DNA of 29,871 nucleotides from SG8-41 sp032123035 (GTDB taxonomy: Bacteria; Pseudomonadota; Gammaproteobacteria; Burkholderiales; SG8-41). The stretch is from NCBI GenBank assembly GCA_032123035.1, contig JAQBFV010000153.1, positions 1-29,871 of the forward strand. Reading direction: 5' to 3'. Below are positions 23,016 through 29,871 of this stretch, piece after piece. Within the stretch, counting starts at the first letter, position 1. The number at the start of each line of letters is the position of its first letter. Under the pieces are notes generated by a model that saw only the letters and a list, made by a program, of their open reading frames with translations, did no database searches and was not told the DNA's origin. A program made the position numbers and the translations under genes.

Positions 23016-24290
23016 CTACCGGAAAAACGACTGATCCAAGAACATGCCCTTGAACATGAAGAAGAACATGATGGCGAGCAGTGCGCCTGCCGGCAGGGTT
23101 ATCACCCAAGACATGAAGATATTGCCGACCACACGCAGATTAATCGCGGCAATACCGCGGGCGAATCCCACCCCGAGCACCGCTCCAACCAGCGTGTGGG
23201 TAGTCGAGATCGGCAGGCCGGTATAAGACGCCAACACCACGGTGCTGGCGGCTGCAATTTCGGCTGAGAAGCCACGGCTGGGGGTTAATTCGGTAATTCG
23301 CTCACCCACGGTACGCATGACTCGATAGCCAAAAGTAGCAAGACCAATGACGATGCCGACGCCGCCTACCAACAGCACCCACGGCGGTAGTGCCGACTTC
23401 TGCAGGACCTCGCCGGTCGTTGCCGTACTAATCACTGCCGCCATCGGGCCGACGGCATTGGCGACATCGTTGGACCCGTGGGCAAAGGCCATGGCGGACG
23501 CGGTAAAAATCATTAATACACCAAACACCTTTTCGACACTGGCGAAATGAAACATTCGTTGGGCCGCCGGGTCGATTCGAATTCGCCTGACTAGCCGAGC
23601 CCCCAGCGCACCGGCTATCAGCGCGACCAGTACCGCTAGGCCAAGACTCTCCGGCAGGCTGAGTTTCCATCCCACATGCACTAGTCCCTTAGTAAGAGTC
23701 AACATGACGATGACAAAGCTTACGGCGAAAATGTAAACAGGGCCGTATTTCTTGGCATTGTGCAACGGGTCATCGGTATTGATGATCAGGGTCTGGATGC
23801 TGTTAAACACGGCGTAGGAGATAGTGCCGGCGAGCAGCGGCGAAACCACCCAGCTCATGACGATGGTGCCGACCTTGCCCCACTGAACAGCCTCTACGCC
23901 GACGCCGACAGCAGCAAAGCCGACGACTGCGCCGACGATGGTGTGCGTCGTAGACACCGGCCAGCCGCGCTGCGACGCCACAAACAACCAAACCCCGGCG
24001 GCAAGCAGGGCCGCCAGCATGCCGTAAATCAGCAGATCTGGTGTTTCGGCAAAAACCGACGCGTCCACAATGCCCTTGCGGATCGTCGACGTGACTTCAC
24101 CGCCCGCGAGATAGGCACCGGCAAACTCGAAGACGGCTGCGACCATCACCGCCTGCGGTACCGTTAACGCACGCGAACCAACCGATGTTGCCATGGCGTT
24201 GGCGACGTCATTGGCCCCTATGCCCCAGGCCATAAACAGCCCGAAGGCGGCGGCTAACGATAAGTAAACGACAGTCGGATCGAGCGCCAC
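23016..24290 (-). CDS. PiT-family inorganic phosphate transporter
   Basis: 424 residues, about ten hydrophobic segments, an inner-membrane low-affinity phosphate (metal-phosphate):H+ symporter. The two inverted PHO4 repeats are clear: GANDVANAM (25-33) with PVSTTHTIVGA, and GSNDVANAVGP with PISTTHTLVGA. It starts with GTG 3 bp after the DUF47 stop, the usual order for PitA accessory plus PiT. The codon choice is less GC-biased than in the flanking genes, no repeat array lies at its 3' end, and a broken hemB fragment sits upstream; together these suggest acquisition from another lineage, possibly a gammaproteobacterium. Confidence 0.95.
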   Translation of the reverse strand: MALDPTVVYLSLAAAFGLFMAWGIGANDVANAMATSVGSRALTVPQAVMVAAVFEFAGAYLAGGEVTSTIRKGIVDASVFAETPDLLIYGMLAALLAAGVWLFVASQRGWPVSTTHTIVGAVVGFAAVGVGVEAVQWGKVGTIVMSWVVSPLLAGTISYAVFNSIQTLIINTDDPLHNAKKYGPVYIFAVSFVIVMLTLTKGLVHVGWKLSLPESLGLAVLVALIAGALGARLVRRIRIDPAAQRMFHFASVEKVFGVLMIFTASAMAFAHGSNDVANAVGPMAAVISTATTGEVLQKSALPPWVLLVGGVGIVIGLATFGYRVMRTVGERITELTPSRGFSAEIAAASTVVLASYTGLPISTTHTLVGAVLGVGFARGIAAINLRVVGNIFMSWVITLPAGALLAIMFFFMFKGMFLDQSFFR

Positions 24291-24293
24291 GCG

Positions 24294-24971
24294 TTATCTC
24301 GCCAGCAACAGCTGCAATCGGCTGCCCACGCGCTGGGCATAATCCGCGACTTGCCCCACTCCTTCGATGAGTCGGTAGGTAAACATCACATCGGTGGCGC
24401 GCAGCTCATTCTCGAGTCCAAAAAGGATCCTGCGCAGTTCCACTTGTATACGGTCGGTCTCGCTCTCAATCCCATCGAGTTTCGCAATCATGGCTTCTAC
24501 GCGTTCTAGCTCGATGCCCTGGAACCCAGTTTCCACCAGCTCGTCGAGTTCGTCGATGATGCTCAGGGCTTGCGCGGATGCATCTATTACACGGGCCACG
24601 TACTCAGCGAATAGCTTATGCGTGGTCTCGGGTAGACGCATTTGGCGGCCAACAATAAGCCCGGCGATATCCTTTGCTTGGTTCGCCATGTTGTCTTGCA
24701 TCATCAACACGTCGAGCAGGTCGCGCCGGTCGACCGGCATGAACAGACCCGTCGGAAGATCGTGTCTTAACGCATGCTTTTTGTCGTCGGCATCGTGTTC
24801 CAGCTGTGTGATCTGCTTTTGCACCCGCATCACTTCATCCGCATCGTCGGCCATCACTGCCTCGAACAATGGCTTCAACAGGCCGATACACGCGTGTACC
24901 TGAATCATGTGTTCCTGCAAGGGGCGGATTGGGGACTTGCCAAAGAGTTTGCTGAAATACCCGGCGGTCAT
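24294..24971 (-). CDS. TIGR00153/DUF47 PhoU-like phosphate transport accessory protein
   Basis: 225 residues, all-helical, cytoplasmic. It begins with YFSKLFGKSPIRPLQEHM and contains the PhoU-like metal-binding style helices ITQLEHDADDKKHALRHDLPTGLFMPVDRRDLLDVLMMQDNMANQAKDIAG (about 53-103), where the E/D-rich turns match the E-x-x-D-x-x motifs of PhoU-like proteins. ATG 24971 has AGAGGAAG upstream. It is immediately followed by the PiT gene, and proteins of this family modulate PiT activity. This pairing is the standard operon. The TATAGT/TTGCGG promoter candidate at 25031-25059 would drive both. Confidence 0.93.
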   Translation of the reverse strand: MTAGYFSKLFGKSPIRPLQEHMIQVHACIGLLKPLFEAVMADDADEVMRVQKQITQLEHDADDKKHALRHDLPTGLFMPVDRRDLLDVLMMQDNMANQAKDIAGLIVGRQMRLPETTHKLFAEYVARVIDASAQALSIIDELDELVETGFQGIELERVEAMIAKLDGIESETDRIQVELRRILFGLENELRATDVMFTYRLIEGVGQVADYAQRVGSRLQLLLAR

Positions 24972-25030
24972 CCGACTTCCTCTAATCCGAAAATACTGCC
25001 CGTCGTCTTGGTCTCTTGATGTTAGCGCGG

Positions 25031-25059
25031 ACTATAATCGCGGCGATCAACGTCCGCAA
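25031..25059 (-). promoter_or_regulatory. Candidate sigma-70 promoter for the DUF47-PiT operon
   Basis: On the minus strand TTGCGG (25059-25054), a 17-bp spacer and TATAGT (25036-25031), about 60 bp upstream of the DUF47 start codon. The -10 is good; the -35 matches only TTG. It overlaps the end of the hemB remnant. Confidence 0.35.
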
Positions 25060-25343
25060 GCCAATTCTTCAAAAAAAGGATTGCTTAAGATGCGCAGTTC
25101 CTGCCGTCGCCCAGACAGCAAGCCAGCGCAGCGACCGATTTCTTCTTCTCGTAACCCCGCGGCCACACGACCCGAGAAATAACTCAAGATCGCATCGGCA
25201 CCGGCGCGCTTTATGGAGAGTAGCGATTCCAGCACAACAGCACGCTCGTCCAGCCAGCCGTTCTGTGCCGCCGCCATTAGCATGGCGTATTCACCGCTTA
25301 TCTGATAGACAAAATGAGACTTTAAATTAAGATCGCCTTGCAA
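25047..25343 (-). pseudogene. hemB (delta-aminolevulinate dehydratase) 3' fragment
   Basis: The stretch VYQISGEYAMLMAAAQNGWLDERAVVLESLLSIKRAGADAILSYF (from about 25313 down) is the C-terminal part of HemB, where family members read AYQVSGEYAM...GWLDE...LESLLS.KRAGAD.ILTYFA. Only about 65-70 of the usual 325-340 residues remain: the catalytic lysines and the metal site are missing. Upstream similarity stops abruptly at about 25316 (DLNLKSHF is not HemB-like). The frame also runs about 30 residues past the usual HemB end. With no upstream remainder in the window it cannot be functional. It probably marks the edge of the transferred DUF47-PiT segment. Confidence 0.85.
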
Positions 25344-25368
25344 TGACCGAGACTCTGCCCATCTTTCC

Positions 25369-25713
25369 CTAGAAGCTCACTGACGTTTGATTTCCCTGCG
25401 TTTCGATTTTTGGCGGAAGCCCGCCTTTGTGCGTTATGACTGTTTCGTCGGCGGACGTTGAAATCCGCGCAGAGGCGTTTGTGACATTACTTTGTAGAGC
25501 CAGTATCTCCTCAGAACAGCTCGACTGAGGGTTGTCACTAGTGATCGTGCAGGCAGCGATGACACGCGCCGTGACGCTCAGTATTGCAGACGATTGCGCA
25601 AACGCCGCCCTGGCAACAAGGCCAAGCACGACAACTGTCGCGATCAAGAGAATACGCATACGGACCTGCAGATAATCGACCGCAAGCAAGTTGCGCTGTC
25701 CTATCCCTCTCAT
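25369..25713 (-). CDS. Small secreted protein, unknown function (weak spore-coat-U-like start)
   Basis: 114 residues. ATG 25713 has a very strong ribosome site (AAGGAGGAGGAAGC). The hydrophobic core MRILLIATVVVLGLVARAAFAQS begins only at residue 19, so either the signal peptide has a long n-region or translation starts at ATG 25659 (96 residues). The mature start SSAILSVTARVIAACTITSD resembles the N-terminal strand of spore coat protein U/Csu-type pilins (VTA.V...C.I), with a second cysteine 15 residues on, but the rest of that domain is absent or very divergent. No chaperone or usher gene is nearby. Function unknown. Composition is closer to the PiT segment than to the GC-rich core. Confidence 0.7.
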   Translation of the reverse strand: MRGIGQRNLLAVDYLQVRMRILLIATVVVLGLVARAAFAQSSAILSVTARVIAACTITSDNPQSSCSEEILALQSNVTNASARISTSADETVITHKGGLPPKIETQGNQTSVSF

Positions 25714-25770
25714 GCTTCCTCCTCCTTGGATGAGCTGAGCGGTTGCTTTTATACGAGTTGAACTATTTTT

Positions 25771-26072
25771 CCTTGGCGTCCTCTGCGCTGAAGCTTTTGC
25801 TTTCCTTGGCAGCCTTGGCAGCCTTGGCAGCCTTGGCGCCTTGGCGGTTTCCTAAGACCCGTGAATCGTGATTGGTGAATCGACGATTTCTTGGCGCGCT
25901 TGGCGTCTTGGCAGTTCAGTCTCGATTCTGCTTCTCTCCGCGCCTCCGTGGTTCAGTTCTGATTTTGGTTCTCTTGGCGCGCTTGGCGGTTCAGTTTGTA
26001 TTTTTGGCCTTGGCGGTTCAATTTTTGTTTCCCGTTGTGTCCTTCGTGTCCTTTGTGTCAAGGCTTTTGGTT
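25771..26072. repeat. Mosaic repeat block of CTTGGCG, CTCCGCG and CGTGTCCTT words
   Basis: About 300 bp of short-period words: (CCTTGGCAG)3 at 25804-25830 with period 9, then CTTGGCG variants at about 25890, 25976 and 26007, one TCCGCGCCTCCGTGGTTCAG at 25939-25958, and GTGTCCTTCGTGTCCTTTGT near 26037-26057. Four modules end in a GGTTCA or AGTTCA signature followed by a T-rich stretch. A GTGAATCGTGATTGGTGAAT array (25861-25880) is embedded. The block begins at the TAA of the minus-strand phosphatase. No coding is supported in 25714-26073. Confidence 0.9.
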
Positions 26073-26073
26073 C

Positions 26074-28161
26074 TTACGTCAGCTCGAAGACCCGCGAGAA
26101 GGCCTTCTCCTGGCGGCGCGGCAGGTAGCAATTCACCTTCATTCGCAACGCGGCGGCTTGAGCTTTCTTCGCGAAGCTCAGAATCACGAAGTTCTCCTCG
26201 GTCCGTTCGGTATCTTCCCGATTCGCGGGCACGGCCTCGAGGTACGTGATGGGCATCGCGCTAACGCCGGCGACTGGAATCTGCGGCCACTCTTTGGGAT
26301 CGACATCCTGCCCGAGGACCCACACGTCCTTCGCGTACTGGCTCCCGGTGCCGGTCGCCGCCCAGATGTAGTTCCCGTCATCTTCCACCAGCGACATGGG
26401 CGAGGTGACGACCTCGATGAGCTTCTGGCCGCTCGAGAACTGTACCTGCGCGATGCGGCCGAAGTGGGCGTCGCCAGCCAGGTAGACGAGGTCGTGAGAA
26501 GTCGCGGCGAGCACCTGGCACAGTTCGCTGTACTGGGTCGGGAACGAACGCAGATTCGATTCCACACCGGGCGGGCCATCGAACAAAAGCGGCCCTCCGG
26601 CGATGACGCCCGGACCCTTGAGCCGCAGTATCCAGTTTCTCAGGGCCAGGAGGTCAGCGGCATCCGCGAAACGGGGATCGGGCGCATCCCGCTTCGTCCG
26701 GTTCCGCCGTGTGTCGAAAACGAAGATCGATAGATCATTCCCGATCTCCATCGTTTGCGTGGACCGCATGGTCTGAAACGCGTCACGCAGCGCGGTGGAA
26801 AGGATCTCCCAATCCGCCCACCGCTGCGGCTCGAAGAGCTGCGGTAGAGACAGGGTGTCGTCGGGGTATCCACTCCAGTAGTCGTGATCGCCCGTCGTGA
26901 AGTAATTCGCCCCCAAGCTAAGGAGGCCGCTCAGCTCTGTCCACGTGCAGCCGTACTTGTTGAGGAAGGACTCCGCAAGCTTGTCGCGGGTGTAGCCGCC
27001 GCTCATTTCTCTCAACAGGCCGCGGTAATAAGGCGCGTCGAGGTAGACCTGGTTGCCGAGAAGCAGCTTCAAGCCCGGTCGGGACATGATCGAGTCGTAA
27101 AGCCGGGCGTAGTGCTGCGCCACCCGGCCATTGTCATATTGTCTCGAGTAACATGAGCCGGCGAATATTTTGAAGGACTGGCTTTGTTCTCCCGACAAAA
27201 AAGCCGTATCGGAGGCGGGGTCCGCCAGGGCCTTCGCCATTGGGGAGGATGCGGCGTCCGGAACGTGTAAGCTGCGCCGGGGCCCAAGATCGCTATCAAT
27301 GTTCCATCGTTCCAGCGGGACATGGATCGGCAGGGCTGTGGGCAGCGTGGCCGCCTCTCCATACGCGTCATCCGCTCCGGTCGAGTCGTTGATGAGAACC
27401 AGGCTGTAGTGTTTTCCGGGCGAGAGGTTCGATACGGTGAGCTCCCGGTACCAGCAATTGAAACCTTCTTTGTTTACCGCCGGCTTCCAATCCTCCGCTC
27501 GCAGCAGGATTTCATCCACTTTCGTACGGGTCGATGGATCCCAGAAGCTGAGCCTGCGGTCTTCCGCTGGCGCAGCATGATCCAGCTTGCCGATCCAGAC
27601 CCTGAGGCTCCTGGCAAAAACGTCCTTCGGGACCAGCAGGAACTCGGTCGTTGCGTTACCGGGCGGGTCCATCTGCTCGACCGGATTCCCCATCTGCAGA
27701 TCGGAGGCGTCGGCAGTGATTGCAGCGGTCGCGATTCCGTGCCCGATGGCGGCGAGCGTAAACGCGGTCGTCGCGGGGAGGAAAAACAGGGGGACGGTGT
27801 TGAGAAGCTGCCGCGTGGACACGTAACCGAGGACGCGTTCCTCGGACCATCCCTGCTGGCGCAACTCGATGTGAGCGACATCGCCCCGGGGAAAATAGGC
27901 GAAGCGAGTCAGGCGACCGTCACTGCGCGCGAGCCGGACAAAGGGGACCATGCCGGGCTTGGCGGCAAAGGCGGCGCCGAACAATCGGAATTTTACGCCC
28001 GCGTCTCTTCCCTTATAGACGCGCCGGACCTCGGCGAAATCGTCGGTCAGGAGAGTTCCACGACCATTCGTGACGCGGATGATCTGAGCCGTCTCGCCCA
28101 GGCGATCAATGCTCGGGACGTACCCGAGCAGGTAGGGCTTGCGGAAAGGCCGATTGGCCAC
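26074..28161 (-). CDS. PhoD-like metallophosphatase family protein
   Basis: 695 residues from a GTG at 28161 with AAGGGAG 9-10 nt upstream. Residues about 1-330 have no recognised domain; a fibronectin-like stretch before the catalytic part is possible. The C-terminal half has PhoD-type landmarks in order: KIFAGSCYSRQYDN, LLLGNQVYLDAPYY, TTGDHDYWSGYPD, DTRRNR and LVYLAGDAHFGRI. In usual PhoD proteins the second reads GDQxYAD and the third DDHD; here N replaces the metal-ligand D in the second, and G the first D of the third. No signal peptide is seen, although PhoD enzymes are normally exported. It may thus be a cytoplasmic or altered-activity relative. The stop is followed by the mosaic repeat block. 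Confidence 0.82.
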   Translation of the reverse strand: MANRPFRKPYLLGYVPSIDRLGETAQIIRVTNGRGTLLTDDFAEVRRVYKGRDAGVKFRLFGAAFAAKPGMVPFVRLARSDGRLTRFAYFPRGDVAHIELRQQGWSEERVLGYVSTRQLLNTVPLFFLPATTAFTLAAIGHGIATAAITADASDLQMGNPVEQMDPPGNATTEFLLVPKDVFARSLRVWIGKLDHAAPAEDRRLSFWDPSTRTKVDEILLRAEDWKPAVNKEGFNCWYRELTVSNLSPGKHYSLVLINDSTGADDAYGEAATLPTALPIHVPLERWNIDSDLGPRRSLHVPDAASSPMAKALADPASDTAFLSGEQSQSFKIFAGSCYSRQYDNGRVAQHYARLYDSIMSRPGLKLLLGNQVYLDAPYYRGLLREMSGGYTRDKLAESFLNKYGCTWTELSGLLSLGANYFTTGDHDYWSGYPDDTLSLPQLFEPQRWADWEILSTALRDAFQTMRSTQTMEIGNDLSIFVFDTRRNRTKRDAPDPRFADAADLLALRNWILRLKGPGVIAGGPLLFDGPPGVESNLRSFPTQYSELCQVLAATSHDLVYLAGDAHFGRIAQVQFSSGQKLIEVVTSPMSLVEDDGNYIWAATGTGSQYAKDVWVLGQDVDPKEWPQIPVAGVSAMPITYLEAVPANREDTERTEENFVILSFAKKAQAAALRMKVNCYLPRRQEKAFSRVFELT

Positions 28162-28617
28162 GCGGCGCGCTCCCTTGTTATTCGGACGTGTTGCCGTACA
28201 GATCGAACTGAGTCAGGAGTTTCTGCCTTCAGCGTCGACGGCCCGACTTCACACTAAGCCTGGAGGCCGGACCCGTCGGGCCACAAACGTAGCGGAAAGC
28301 GCCTTCGATTACCGCCGGGCTCCCTTTGAAGTGGCGGCGGAAAACGAGGCTTCGTTCACGGTTCCCCACGAGGATGCCACACCACCGCGCGGGCAGGGTG
28401 CTCACGCGGCAAAATAATAGTTAAGCGCATAGTTTTAGACTACTCGCTATAGTGCAAGACTCCTAGTGATGCATAGGACTCAGTGCGGGGCGAAAATCGC
28501 TGCTCCTTCGCCAGGTGCGACAGCGGCCATGGATACCGCCTCGCGGCTGAGCCGACCCGATACGGCCCCTCACCATCTTGCCCGACACAATCCGATTTCT
28601 CGCGCCAGGCGGACTGT
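28162..28617. other. Gap without a recognisable gene
   Basis: The 456-bp region between divergent genes holds no supported gene; weak open frames have atypical composition. One 8-bp inverted repeat GGCCCGAC (28240-28247) and GTCGGGCC (28275-28282) is present, and an AT-rich stretch with a TATAGT box at about 28448-28453 could serve a plus-strand promoter. No GTGA array is present, as in the other strictly divergent gap at 16476-16872. Confidence 0.4.
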
Positions 28618-28953
28618 ATGCCGAAGAAAACTTTTCGATACCACCACAATGTCTACGTCATCGAGCTCGACAAGGCGGTGCTGAAGGAGCCGAAGTTCAG
28701 GCGGGCGAATTCGGAGTACGATCCCGCCAAGCCCTGTGTGTACGTCGGGATGACCGGGCTCACGGTGCAGCAGCGCTTTGCCAATCACAGGAAGGGCATC
28801 AAATCGAACCGCTTCGCGCACCAATACGGCATCCGCTTGCTGCCGGAGCTCTACGAATGCTTCAACCCCATGCCCTACGAGGGTGCGCGAGAGATGGAAG
28901 TCGAGCTGGCGGTGGGGTTGAGGGAGGGGGGGTATGGAGTGTGGCAGGGGTAG
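28618..28953 (+). CDS. GIY-YIG-like nuclease-fold protein
   Basis: 111 residues from ATG 28618. NVYVIELDKAVLKEP (about 11-25) and CVYVGMTGLTVQQRFANHRKGIKSNRF (about 40-66) correspond to the two signature strands and the R..H/K helix of the GIY-YIG fold; here the strands read VYVI and VYVG. The acidic helix with REMEVELAVGLREGGYGVWQG ends the domain and includes the expected glutamate. It is a stand-alone domain, so a small DNA or RNA nuclease or a housekeeping relative is possible. Substrate unknown. It is followed after 4 bp by a GTGACTAG array and the amidase gene. Confidence 0.82.
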   Translation: MPKKTFRYHHNVYVIELDKAVLKEPKFRRANSEYDPAKPCVYVGMTGLTVQQRFANHRKGIKSNRFAHQYGIRLLPELYECFNPMPYEGAREMEVELAVGLREGGYGVWQG

Positions 28954-28957
28954 GTCC

Positions 28958-28997
28958 GTGACTAGGTGACTAGGTGACTAGGTGACTAGGTGACGAG
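28958..28997 (+). repeat. 8-bp tandem array, (GTGACTAG)4
   Basis: Four perfect GTGACTAG units (28958-28989) and a GTGACGAG variant (28990-28997), then TGACGAAGTGATG. It starts 4 bp after the GIY-YIG stop and ends about 45 bp before the amidase start. The frame through it opens the amidase reading frame early, but the amidase start is placed downstream. Confidence 0.95.
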
Positions 28998-29043
28998 TGA
29001 CGAAGTGATGGGGATATTCGAGTCGTGGTTGGCATTGCATCGT

Positions 29044-29799
29044 ATGCGTAACCCGACGCGCATGGCCTGGGGTGCTGCGGGCCTTGTCGCTCTCCTCGCG
29101 CTGTGCGCTTGCACGCAGATCACGCCGCGCGCGAATGTCCCCTATGTGGAGCGGTCGTCGTCGAATTTCGACGAGCGACGGCCCAACTTCGTGATCATTC
29201 ACCACACAAGCAATGACGGAGCGGAGCACGCGCTATCCACGCTGACCGATCCGCTGCGCCGGGTGAGCGCGCATTACCTGATCGCACGCGATGGCACGAT
29301 CTATTACCTGGTGGATGAGTTGGCGCGCGCGTGGCACGCGGGGGAATCGTACTGGGGCGGTAGCCGCGATCTCAACTCAGCCTCGATCGGAATCGAGCTC
29401 GACAACAACGGCGACGAACCCTTTACCGAGCCACAAATCGAGTCGCTGTTGGTGCTGCTCGCGGACATCAAGGAACGCTACAAGATCCCGACGGCGAATT
29501 TTCTCGGTCACGGTGATGTCGCGCCCGAGCGCAAGACCGATCCGAGCGGGCGCTTTCCGTGGAAGCGGCTCGCGGAGCACGGCTTCGGCCTGTGGTGCGA
29601 GCCGCCGTACCCACCGCTTCCCGAGGAGGTCGATGCTGCCACGCTGCTTGCGGCCGTCGGCTACGACACCTGGGATCTCAATGCGGCACTCGCCGCCTTC
29701 AAGCGGCATTTCGTGCCAGAGGATGCGTCAGACGAGGTGACCGCGGAACATCGGGCGCTGTTGAATTGCCTCGTAATCAAGAAGACCAGCGATCCCTGA
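29044..29799 (+). CDS. N-acetylmuramoyl-L-alanine amidase (AmpD/AmiD-like), lipoprotein
   Basis: 251 residues from ATG 29044, chosen because a signal sequence starts there (MRNPTRMAWGAAGLVALLAL) and the longer frame begins in the repeat array. Lipobox-like LCAC puts the lipidated cysteine at about C23, so it is likely outer-membrane anchored, as in AmiD. Zinc ligands of the amidase_2 fold are present: H53 in VIIHHTS, H156 and D166 in GHGDVAPERKTDPSGRFPW. E119 in SIGIEL is the usual structural glutamate. It cleaves the bond between MurNAc and L-alanine in peptidoglycan fragments. The C-terminal 70 residues resemble a peptidoglycan-binding extension. A GTGACTAA array follows its stop. Confidence 0.93.
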   Translation: MRNPTRMAWGAAGLVALLALCACTQITPRANVPYVERSSSNFDERRPNFVIIHHTSNDGAEHALSTLTDPLRRVSAHYLIARDGTIYYLVDELARAWHAGESYWGGSRDLNSASIGIELDNNGDEPFTEPQIESLLVLLADIKERYKIPTANFLGHGDVAPERKTDPSGRFPWKRLAEHGFGLWCEPPYPPLPEEVDAATLLAAVGYDTWDLNAALAAFKRHFVPEDASDEVTAEHRALLNCLVIKKTSDP

Positions 29800-29808
29800 C
29801 GGAAATCA

Positions 29809-29840
29809 GTGACTAAGTGACTAAGTGACTAAGTGACTAG
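29809..29840 (+). repeat. 8-bp tandem array, (GTGACTAA)3 plus GTGACTAG
   Basis: Three perfect GTGACTAA units and one GTGACTAG, starting 9 bp after the amidase stop. The sequence continues to the window end (29871) without another feature. Confidence 0.95.
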
Positions 29841-29871
29841 GTCGTTCTGGTATGAAACAAACATGCGCGAA

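Noticed and set aside
25008..25038. Plus-strand TATAAT box near the hemB remnant
   Set aside because: The best upstream TTGGTC is 19 bp away, and no plus-strand gene follows. The minus-strand TTGCGG/TATAGT pair fits the DUF47 gene better.
28139..28417. Small plus-strand open frame between the phosphatase and the GIY-YIG gene
   Set aside because: No ribosome site, no family similarity and overlap with the phosphatase start; treated as non-coding.

Overview
The window is GC-rich and densely coded. Its gene content points to a betaproteobacterium, probably a Burkholderiales-type degrader from soil, sediment or groundwater: a Bug/TctC-type solute-binding protein, a complete LIV-type ABC transporter, a three-subunit molybdenum hydroxylase, flavin monooxygenases and a carboxymuconolactone-decarboxylase-family protein. 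This is inferred from gene families only; there is no rRNA or other phylogenetic marker in the window.

Layout. 136-7115 (minus) looks like one operon in the order substrate-binding protein, livH, livM, livG, livF, FAD monooxygenase, aldo/keto reductase. 7537-11417 (minus) encodes the FAD, 2Fe-2S and molybdopterin subunits of a molybdenum hydroxylase. A divergent gene at 11933-13138 (plus) encodes a class D (acyl-CoA-dehydrogenase-like) flavin monooxygenase. Together these suggest uptake and oxidation of an aromatic or N-heterocyclic compound. 13276-16475 holds a small gene with dyad-rich upstream DNA and an EmrAB-like efflux pair. 16873-22602 is a mixed stretch: CMD-family protein, TspO, a Bug protein, a large acyl-CoA synthetase, a DUF1330 protein and a glutathione S-transferase. 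22800-25720 looks foreign: a PiT phosphate transporter, its DUF47 partner, a severed hemB 3' end and a small secreted protein. 26074-29799 encodes a PhoD-like phosphatase, a GIY-YIG-like protein and a lipoprotein AmpD-type amidase.

The most unusual feature is the non-coding DNA. Nearly every intergenic gap carries short-period tandem words (7, 8, 9 or about 11 bp) based on GTGA/TCAC, on GATAAACGC-like words or on CTTGGCG-like words. They are assembled into composite blocks. Wherever both arms occur in a block the order is GTGA on the left and TCAC on the right, so the block is a large imperfect palindrome. Most blocks begin within about 30 bp of a stop codon, with GTGA on the sense strand. 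Two composite blocks recur almost verbatim: type A three times, type B twice. A roughly 125-bp GTGAT hairpin block occurs twice, on either side of the small gene. I do not recognise this as a named repeat family, and it is my main candidate for an undescribed element. No tRNA, rRNA, CRISPR array, transposase or phage gene was seen.
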